Shown: in pieces, positions 43,050-49,877 of the stretch
How the letters are laid out: the number at the start of each line of letters is the position of its first letter
How positions within the stretch are numbered: the first letter of the stretch is position 1
DNA from: Streptomyces collinus Tu 365
Lineage (GTDB): Bacteria; Actinomycetota; Actinomycetes; Streptomycetales; Streptomycetaceae
Length of the DNA: 64,000 nucleotides
Reading direction: 5' to 3'
Assembly: GCF_000444875.1 (NCBI RefSeq)
Contig: NC_021985.1
Span: 558,001-622,000, forward strand
Notes under the pieces: model-generated
Database searches by the model: none
The model's input: only the letters and a program-made list of their open reading frames with translations
What the model was told of the DNA's origin: nothing
Position numbers and translations under genes: made by a program

Positions 43050-44567
43050 GTGACGAAGTCGTCGGCGGCGGGGGACGGCCGTGAGCCGGACGTCCAGGAG
43101 ACGGGGTACGAGCCGGATCCGCGCCGGTGGCGAGCCCTGTGGGTCACTTTGGTGGCCGGCTTCATGAGCCTGCTCGACGTGACGATCGTGGCGGTGGCAC
43201 TGCCCACCATCCAGCGTGACCTGCACGCTTCTCCCGCGCAGGTGCAGTGGGTGGTGTCCGGGTACGCCCTCACGTTCGCCCTGGCCCTCGTCACCGCCGG
43301 CCGGCTCGGCGACGCCCTTGACCGGCGGCGCATCTTCCTGCTCGCCCTGAGCGGCTTCGTGATCTGCAGCGCGGCCTGCGGAGCGGCCCCCGACATCACG
43401 CTGCTGGTGGTGGCCCGCCTCGCCCAGGGCCTGGCGGCCGGCTTCATGGCGCCACAGAACTCCGCGCTCATCCAGCAGATGTTCCGGGGTGCCGAGCGCG
43501 GCCGGGCCTTCGGGTTCTTCGGCGGCACGGTGGGCATCTCCGCCGCCGCCGGCCCGATCACCGGCGGCGCCATCCTCGCCCTGGCCTCCGGCGGGCAGGG
43601 CTGGCGGTGGATCTTCTACGTCAACCTGCCCATCGGCATCCTCGCCGTCCTCCTGGGGCGACGTCTGCTGCCCCACACGCAGCGCTCCGGCCGGGGACAC
43701 GTGGACGTGCCCGGGGTGCTGCTCCTCGGCGCCGGGGTCCTCGCGTTGATGTACCCGCTGGTCCAGGCGGACTCCGGCGGCCTCGGCCGCCTGTGGTGGC
43801 TCTTCCCGGTCGCCGCGGCGGTGCTCGCCGCCTTCGTGCAGTGGCAGCGCCGGCTCGTCGCCCGGGGCACCCAGCCGTTGCTGGACCCTCGGCTGTTCAG
43901 CACCGTGCGCGGGTACGCCGTCGGCGCGGGCGTCGGCACGCTGTACTTCATCGGTTTCAGCGGCGTGTGGCTCGTCTTCGCCCTCTTCTACCAGCACGGC
44001 CTCGGCTTCTCGCCGCTGAGGTCCGGCCTGGCGGTGACCCCGTTCGCCGTCGGCTCGGCCGGCGCGGCCGTCGTCGCGGGGCGGCTGGTCGAGCGGTTCG
44101 GCCGTCTGCTCACCGTGTGCGGCCTCACAGGCGTGATCCTCGGCCTGGGCGGCACCGCGCTGCTGCTCCGCTACGGCCCCATCGGCACCGCTCCCTGGCT
44201 GGCCGCCCCCGTCCTGCTGCTCGGAGGCATCGGCAGCGGGTTCGTCGTCTCCCCCAACATCACCATGACCCTGCGCGACGTTCCCGTGCACATGGCGGGC
44301 TCGGCGGGAGGCGCTCTGCAGACCGGCCAGCGACTCGGGGCCGCGGTCGGCACCGCCGCCCTGCCCGGCCTCTACTACCTGATGCTCGGCAGGAACGGCG
44401 ACCATCGCGGCGCCCTCGCCGTCGCCCTGGCCGCCGCACTCGTCGGCATGGCGGCGGCCCTGGCCCTCGCCCTGTCCGACTGGAGCCGCGACCGGCGCGA
44501 ACACGGGCCACGCCGCACATGTCCGGACGAAGTCGCCAACAATCCGATGCACACGCGCCAGACCTGA
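43050..44567 (+). CDS. DHA2-family MFS exporter (EmrB/QacA type, 14 helices)
   Basis: A 505-residue protein. WVTLVAGFMSLLDVTIVAVA with its D-x-T-I-V motif, WVVSGYALTFALALVTAGRL and GGTVGISAAAGPITGG (motif C) are diagnostic of 14-helix drug/proton antiporters. GTG start at 43050 after GAGAGGAG. It ends about 400 bp before the LuxC/LuxE-type operon in the same direction and could export that operon's product, though the operon has its own MFS gene. Confidence 0.88.
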   Translation: MTKSSAAGDGREPDVQETGYEPDPRRWRALWVTLVAGFMSLLDVTIVAVALPTIQRDLHASPAQVQWVVSGYALTFALALVTAGRLGDALDRRRIFLLALSGFVICSAACGAAPDITLLVVARLAQGLAAGFMAPQNSALIQQMFRGAERGRAFGFFGGTVGISAAAGPITGGAILALASGGQGWRWIFYVNLPIGILAVLLGRRLLPHTQRSGRGHVDVPGVLLLGAGVLALMYPLVQADSGGLGRLWWLFPVAAAVLAAFVQWQRRLVARGTQPLLDPRLFSTVRGYAVGAGVGTLYFIGFSGVWLVFALFYQHGLGFSPLRSGLAVTPFAVGSAGAAVVAGRLVERFGRLLTVCGLTGVILGLGGTALLLRYGPIGTAPWLAAPVLLLGGIGSGFVVSPNITMTLRDVPVHMAGSAGGALQTGQRLGAAVGTAALPGLYYLMLGRNGDHRGALAVALAAALVGMAAALALALSDWSRDRREHGPRRTCPDEVANNPMHTRQT

Positions 44568-44966
44568 CCGAAGAATCTCCTGACCGAATACGTCCGGCCG
44601 CATTCGGCCTCAGCGCTTTCCGGCCATGCCCTGGAATGCCATGATCGGACCTCGTTCCATAAGGAACGCTTGAGCCTTCCGCAACAGGCTTTTATATCAA
44701 TGCCCTTGATGTGATCACCGTCTCCGGTTCCGGTGGAACCGATGGTCCGCCGAACGCATCCGCGGGCATTCAAGCCCCTTCCATGGATGGGCAGTTGGCG
44801 CAAGAGGCGTCCCGAATGGTGAGATACGCTGGTCCTGCGGACGCCCGCTCACCAGCGGTGCTCTGCTTCTTCACATCCCTCGCGACCCGGTCCCTGTCAG
44901 TGGACTCGATCCGTCGCGCCCGCCGGCCTTTTCCTGTCGGCGGACCACGCCTTCGAGCAGGAATCG
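44568..44966. promoter_or_regulatory. Upstream regulatory region of the LuxC/LuxE-type operon
   Basis: A 399-bp gap with three inverted repeats: CGTTCC-ATAA-GGAACG (44653-44668), ATCAA-TGCCC-TTGAT (44696-44710) and CGGTTCC-GGT-GGAACCG (44725-44741). The first and third share the half-site GTTCC/GGAAC, about 72 bp apart between centres, which suggests two binding sites for one regulator. An AT-rich stretch (44690-44712) lies between them and may hold the promoter. No regulator gene is adjacent. The reading frame of the first gene is open upstream of its ATG into the last 60 bp or so of this region. Confidence 0.5.
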
Positions 44967-46229
44967 ATGCCCGTTCAACCACTCGCGGAGCTCGTACGTT
45001 TCGCCCGCCGAAACTCCCCCTTCTACCGTGAGCTCTACTCCCGGCTCCCCGACGAAGTGGCTCATGTCACGGACCTTCCGGTGGTGCCGCAGGCCGAATT
45101 CTGGCGGGCCAATTCCCCCCGGGACAACCGGCTGCTGACCGCTCCGCTGGCCGAAGCCGTCGTGTTCCGCAGCGGCGGAACCACGGGGTCGCCGAAGTTC
45201 TCCTACTACACCCGCACGGAGTGGCGGGAGTTCACCGCCACGTTCGGCCGCGGTCTGGCCGGTGCCGGTCTGCGCCCGGGTCACCGCGTGGCGGACCTCT
45301 TCTACGCGGGCGACCTGTACGCCAGCTTCAGCTTCGTCCTCGACTCACTGCACCGCTCCCCCGTGGCCAACGTCCGCCTGCCCATCGGTGGCGCGTCGCC
45401 CTGGGAGTCCACCGCGGCCACCCTGGAGGAGTTCCGGGCCCAGGTCGTCGCCGGCACACCGACCACCCTGTGCGCGCTCGCCGAGCGCCTCGCCCACGCC
45501 GGGCGGACACTGCCGGACGTGGAACTGCTGTTCTTCGGCGGCGAATGCCTCTTCAGCGACCAGCTTCCGCTGCTCAAGGCCGCGTTCCCGAACGCCGAGC
45601 CGCGCTCCCTCGGCTATGCGAGTGTCGACGCGGGACTCCTGGGAGCGGCCGTGCCCGGCGACGACCCGCGTGTGCACCGGGCGTTCGTCCCCGACACACT
45701 CGTCGAGATCCTCCACGACGAGACCGACCTGCCCGTCGACGCCGACGGTGTGCCCGGGCGGCTGGTCGTCACCAGTCTGTGCCGTCGGCTCATGCCGGTC
45801 CTGCGCTACCCGGCGGGCGACCGGGCCGAGTGGGTGGACCGGGCAGCCGGTGTCTTCCGTATCCTCGGGCGCGCCGAGGAGGGGGTGCGGGTCGGTCCCG
45901 TCTCCCTGTACACCGAGGACGTCCACGACGTCGTCGCGGCCGCCGACACCTCGGGTGAGGTGACCGGTGTCCAGCTCGTCGTGCGGCGCCGGGACGGCCG
46001 GGACGGTCTCGTGCTGCGGCTCGCGGTCGCCGAACCGGGCGCCGTACGCGCCGAGTTGGGCACCGCCGTCGTCGCGGCGGTCCTCGCCCAGCGTCCGTTC
46101 TACGCCGACGCCACCGCCGCCGGGCACGTCGACCCGCTGGCCGTCGAATGGGTGCGGCACCGCGACCTGGCGGTCAACTCCCGCTCCGGCAAGCTCGTCC
46201 GGGTGCTCGACGAACGGCCGCACTCGTGA
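44967..46229 (+). CDS. PaaK-like adenylate-forming enzyme, first gene of the LuxC/LuxE-type operon
   Basis: A 420-residue member of the phenylacetate-CoA-ligase group. The N-terminal LAELVRFARRNSPFYRELY is typical of PaaK. The ATP P-loop is VVFRSGGTTGSPKFSYY, the A5 region LGYASVDAGLLGAA, the A7-like YPAGDRAEW and hinge ILGRAEEGVRVG, and the C-terminal lysine lies in NSRSGKLVRVLDE. It should activate a carboxylic acid as adenylate and pass it to CoA, a protein or an amine. The next gene overlaps by 4 nt (GTGA). AGGA lies 5 bp before the ATG at 44967. The acid substrate is unknown; the aromatic-acid bias of PaaK relatives is only a hint. Confidence 0.85.
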   Translation: MPVQPLAELVRFARRNSPFYRELYSRLPDEVAHVTDLPVVPQAEFWRANSPRDNRLLTAPLAEAVVFRSGGTTGSPKFSYYTRTEWREFTATFGRGLAGAGLRPGHRVADLFYAGDLYASFSFVLDSLHRSPVANVRLPIGGASPWESTAATLEEFRAQVVAGTPTTLCALAERLAHAGRTLPDVELLFFGGECLFSDQLPLLKAAFPNAEPRSLGYASVDAGLLGAAVPGDDPRVHRAFVPDTLVEILHDETDLPVDADGVPGRLVVTSLCRRLMPVLRYPAGDRAEWVDRAAGVFRILGRAEEGVRVGPVSLYTEDVHDVVAAADTSGEVTGVQLVVRRRDGRDGLVLRLAVAEPGAVRAELGTAVVAAVLAQRPFYADATAAGHVDPLAVEWVRHRDLAVNSRSGKLVRVLDERPHS

Positions 46230-47518
46230 GCGCGGCACCCGCGCCCGCGCGGCGCCTGCCGCTCGTCCTTCGCAACCCCTCCTTCGGCCGGGTCTGGGCC
46301 GGTCAGCTCCTCACCCAGGCCGCCGGGCGGATGTTCCAGGTCGGGGCGGTGTGGTGGCTCGTGGGATACGCGGGCGGCCGGCACCGCGGTCTCGACTCGG
46401 GCCTCTTCCTCATGGTGAGCACCCTGCCCGCGGTGCTGCTCGCCCCCGTCGTCGCGCGCGTCGTCGAGCGGCACGCGCACCGCACGGTGCTGGCCGCGGC
46501 GGCGGCCGTCGCCGGCGTGGTGGCCGCCGCTGCCGCCGTCGTGGCCCACACCGGCACGCTGCCCGTGGCCGCCGCCTACGCGGTCGGGCTGGCGCTGGCC
46601 GGCTGCCAGGCGGTGTTCGACCCGTGCCTGACCACGTCGGTGCCGGAACTCGTCGAGGACGCCGACATCGAGGCGGCCACCGGATTCGAGCTGTCCACGC
46701 AGTCCGTCGCCGGCCTGTGCGGAGGGCTGCTCGGCCCGCTCGTGGTGGACGCGGGCTCGCTGGACGCGGTCGTCGCCGCCTGCGCCGCCGCGTACCTGCT
46801 CGCCGCCCTGCTGGTCGTCTCCGCGCGCTTCCCGCGCCCCGCGTCCACGGCCACGCCCTCGGACGGCCCGGTATCCGAGCGGCGCACGCTGCGCCGGATA
46901 CTGGCCGAGCTGCCGTTCATCCGCCGCGTACTGGTCTGCTTCGCCGCCGCCAACATCTTCACCACGGCCGTCTACGTCGTGATGCCGCTCTACACCCGGC
47001 AGGTGCTGCACGCGAGCGGCTCGACCGTCGCCTCCCTGGAGGCGGCCCTCGGTGCGGGCACCCTGGTCGGGTCGTTCACCGGCGGACGTCTGCCGGGCCG
47101 CCCGGTCGCCGTCGGCAGCGCGTGCCTGACGGTGATGGCGGCGGCCCTCGCGCTGCCGGGGCTGTTCGCCCAGCATGCGGCGGCTCTCGGCTCGATGGCC
47201 GTCGCCGGCTGGTGCGTCGGAGTGATCGGCGTGCGGTTCGTGGCGCTGTTCCAGCGGCTGGTCCCCGCCGACGACAAGCCGGGCTTCTTCGCCGTGATGC
47301 AGGCGCTCCTGGGAGCGACGTTCCCGGTGTCGTCGCTCGTGTTCGGCGCGCTGGGCGACCAGTTGACCGCCCGGACCCTGTGTCTGGCGCAGGGCGCCGG
47401 GCTCGTACCCGTGGCGCTGACGCTGTGGTGGCTCGGTGACCGTGATGACCGTGATGACGCCGCCGCACGGCGGACATCGACCTCACCGGCGGCGGCTCCG
47501 GCGGGAGACCGGTCATGA
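46226..47518 (+). CDS. MFS exporter of the LuxC/LuxE-type operon
   Basis: A 430-residue protein with 12 predicted helices. The start LPLVLRNPSFGRVWAGQLLT and the pattern of short loops resemble the EntS/TMEM180-like MFS3 group, which exports siderophores and other small metabolites. GSFTGGRLPGRPVAVGSA is a mid-protein loop. The GTG start overlaps the previous stop and its own stop overlaps the next ATG, so it is embedded in the operon. This makes export of the pathway product its most likely role. Confidence 0.84.
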   Translation: MSAAPAPARRLPLVLRNPSFGRVWAGQLLTQAAGRMFQVGAVWWLVGYAGGRHRGLDSGLFLMVSTLPAVLLAPVVARVVERHAHRTVLAAAAAVAGVVAAAAAVVAHTGTLPVAAAYAVGLALAGCQAVFDPCLTTSVPELVEDADIEAATGFELSTQSVAGLCGGLLGPLVVDAGSLDAVVAACAAAYLLAALLVVSARFPRPASTATPSDGPVSERRTLRRILAELPFIRRVLVCFAAANIFTTAVYVVMPLYTRQVLHASGSTVASLEAALGAGTLVGSFTGGRLPGRPVAVGSACLTVMAAALALPGLFAQHAAALGSMAVAGWCVGVIGVRFVALFQRLVPADDKPGFFAVMQALLGATFPVSSLVFGALGDQLTARTLCLAQGAGLVPVALTLWWLGDRDDRDDAAARRTSTSPAAAPAGDRS

Positions 47519-48714
47519 CCGTCGTCCTCTCCCCCGCCCACGTGCAGGACATCGCGGAGCTGCGGCAGTTGTACTTCGAGGTGTACGGCCACGGCTACCC
47601 GGTGCCGCTCGGCAGCGACCCGGTCGTCATGCGCCGACTGCTCACGGACGGCACCGCGCACTGGCTCACCGCCCGTGCGTCCGGCGGCGCCCTCGTCGGC
47701 TCCGCAGTCGTCGTCACCGAGCCCGGCAGCCGCATCGGCAAGCTGGTCGGCCTCGCGGTCCACCCGGGCCACCGCGGCGGCGGACTCGCCTCCCGGCTGA
47801 CCGGCGCGGTGTGCGGGGAGGCGTTCGGCACCGGCCGCCTGGACTCGGTGTACGCCACCGTCCGCGTGGTCACCGCGGGCCCTCAAGCCGTCGTCGTGCG
47901 CAACGGTTTCCGGCCGCTCGGCCTGCTGCCGAACGCCGTCGAGGTCGACGGGTGCGAGACGCTGGCGCTGTTCGCCCGCTATGCCGACGGCGTGCTGGAC
48001 CGGCGCGCACCCGTGGCGGCCGTACCGGAAGGGCTGTCGGCGCTCCTGTCCGCCGCGTCGGCCGGCGTGGGCATCGACTACGCCGACACCCGGAGCGGCT
48101 CCAGCCGGGACGCGGCGGGCACGGCGGGCACGGCGGCCAGGGTGCGCGAGGCCACCAAGGCCACCAAGGCCATTAGAACTACGGGAACCACCGGAGCCGA
48201 GCCGATCGAGCTGATCGCGGCTCCCGGCTTCGTGCGGCGGCGCTTCCTGGAACTCTTCCCCCAGGCCGGCGACCGGTTCTTCCCGCTGCACACGCCCAAC
48301 GCGGTGCTGGCCGCGGCCGACGGCAGCTTCGAGGCGTACGCCGATCTCGACCCGGTCGCGGGCAGCTGCGCCCTGGTCGCCGTCCACCCCCGCCCCGCCG
48401 CGGTGGCCGGGGCCCTCGAGGGGCTGATGACCACGGTCACCCGAGCGGGCGCGGACTACGCCGAGGCGCTGCTGCCACTGGCCGACACCGAGGCCCTGGA
48501 GGTCTTCCTCGCCTCGGGGTTCGTGCCCAGCGCGCTCTACCCGGCGATGCGGCGCATCCACGACCGCCTGCACGACTACGTGGTGCTGTCGCGCACCAGC
48601 CGTCAGATCGACTTCCGCACCACCGCCGTCAGCCCACTGCTGCGGCCGTACCTCGGCGCCTACCTGAGTGCCTGGACCTCCACCTACCTGCCCCTTCACG
48701 AGGTGTCCCGATGA
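47515..48714 (+). CDS. Tandem GNAT-like acyltransferase of the LuxC/LuxE-type operon
   Basis: A 399-residue protein. Residues 1-165 are a GNAT domain with the acyl-CoA loop LAVHPGHRGGGLASRLTGAV and the following VYATVRVVTAGPQAVVVRNG. A low-complexity linker (about 195-225, rich in Ala, Thr, Lys) joins a second GNAT-like half (240-399) that lacks a clear CoA loop: LVAVHPRPAAVAGALEGLM, then YAEALLPLADTEALEVFLAS. With adenylating enzymes alongside it could form an amide from activated acid and amine, or acetylate a pathway intermediate. Both ends overlap neighbours by 4 nt. Confidence 0.75.
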   Translation: MTVVLSPAHVQDIAELRQLYFEVYGHGYPVPLGSDPVVMRRLLTDGTAHWLTARASGGALVGSAVVVTEPGSRIGKLVGLAVHPGHRGGGLASRLTGAVCGEAFGTGRLDSVYATVRVVTAGPQAVVVRNGFRPLGLLPNAVEVDGCETLALFARYADGVLDRRAPVAAVPEGLSALLSAASAGVGIDYADTRSGSSRDAAGTAGTAARVREATKATKAIRTTGTTGAEPIELIAAPGFVRRRFLELFPQAGDRFFPLHTPNAVLAAADGSFEAYADLDPVAGSCALVAVHPRPAAVAGALEGLMTTVTRAGADYAEALLPLADTEALEVFLASGFVPSALYPAMRRIHDRLHDYVVLSRTSRQIDFRTTAVSPLLRPYLGAYLSAWTSTYLPLHEVSR

Positions 48715-49877
48715 AACCCCATCTCGCTCCCGTCGAGGTTCCCGACCTCGCGGCACTCGGCCATGTGCAGCAGTTGTGCGACCTGGCGGAGCCGTACGCG
48801 CATGGCAGGGCCGCCGACGAGCTGTTCGCCGCGGCGATGGCCGAGACCAACGCCTGGCACGCCGGCCGCTCGTCCTTCTTCGCCGCCCTGCTCGACGACC
48901 CGGCCGAGACCGCGGCACCCACCGTCGGCGACGAGGTGCGCACCCCGCTCGTGCCCGCCGCGTTCTTCAAACGCCATGAGGTGCTGTCGGTCCCCCGCGA
49001 GGACGTGTTCCTGCACCTGACCTCCTCGGGCACCACGGGCCAGAAGTCGCAGATGTTCTTCGACGAGTGGACCATCCGCTCCGCGCAGCGCATGGTGGCC
49101 CGGATCTTCGACCACTACGGCTGGATCACCCCCGACCAGCCGGTCAACTACCTGCTCTACAGCTACGAGCCGGCACCGGCGCTCAAGCTGGGCACCTCGT
49201 TCACCGACAACTACCTGTGCGACTTCGCCCCGGCCCGGCACACCACGCATGCCCTGCGGCACACCGGCACCGGCCACGAGTTCGACGTGAACGGCTGCAT
49301 CGCGGCGCTCCACCGCTACGCCGAGGACGACGTACCGGTGCGCATCCTGGGCTTCCCCGCGTTCCTGTACTTCACCCTGGAGCGGATGCGGGCGATGGGC
49401 CTGCCGCCGCTGCGGCTGCCCGAGGGCTCCCTGGTGGTGCTCGGCGGCGGCTGGAAGGGCCACGCCGACCGGCAGATCGCCAAGGACGCGTTCTACGCCG
49501 AGGTGAGCGAACGGCTCGGCGTCCCGGGCGACCGGATCCGCGACACCTTCGGCTCGGTCGAGCACTGCGTGCCCTACGTCGAGTGCGCCGAGCACCGGCT
49601 GCACGTGCCCGTGTGGTCACGCGCGGCGGTGCGGGACACCGGGACGCTGCGCCCGCTGCCGTACGGCGAACGCGGGTTCCTGCACCTGGTCAGCCCGTAC
49701 ATCACCTCGGTGCCCGCGCACAGCGTGGTGATGGGCGACCTCGCGTCGCTGCATCCGGGCGAGGAGTGCCCGTGCCCGTCGTCCACCGACTGGTTCACCG
49801 TGCACGGCCGTGCCGGGGTGAGCCGCAACCGCAGCTGCGCCGTCGCCGCCGCCGAACTGATGAAGGGAATGGCGTGA
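48711..49877 (+). CDS. LuxE-family acyl-protein synthetase
   Basis: A 388-residue protein of the LuxE family (V. harveyi LuxE is about 378). The ATP loop is LHLTSSGTTGQKSQMFFDEW, followed by LLYSYEPAPALKLGTSFTD, VLGGGWKGHADRQIAKDAFY and GDRIRDTFGSVEHCVPYVEC. A cysteine at about 376 in RNRSCAVAAAEL sits where LuxE carries its acyl-accepting cysteine near the C-terminus. LuxE activates a carboxylic acid as AMP ester, binds it as thioester and hands it to LuxC. The next gene encodes a LuxC domain and overlaps by 4 nt, so the hand-over is very probably conserved. Confidence 0.9.
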   Translation: MKPHLAPVEVPDLAALGHVQQLCDLAEPYAHGRAADELFAAAMAETNAWHAGRSSFFAALLDDPAETAAPTVGDEVRTPLVPAAFFKRHEVLSVPREDVFLHLTSSGTTGQKSQMFFDEWTIRSAQRMVARIFDHYGWITPDQPVNYLLYSYEPAPALKLGTSFTDNYLCDFAPARHTTHALRHTGTGHEFDVNGCIAALHRYAEDDVPVRILGFPAFLYFTLERMRAMGLPPLRLPEGSLVVLGGGWKGHADRQIAKDAFYAEVSERLGVPGDRIRDTFGSVEHCVPYVECAEHRLHVPVWSRAAVRDTGTLRPLPYGERGFLHLVSPYITSVPAHSVVMGDLASLHPGEECPCPSSTDWFTVHGRAGVSRNRSCAVAAAELMKGMA

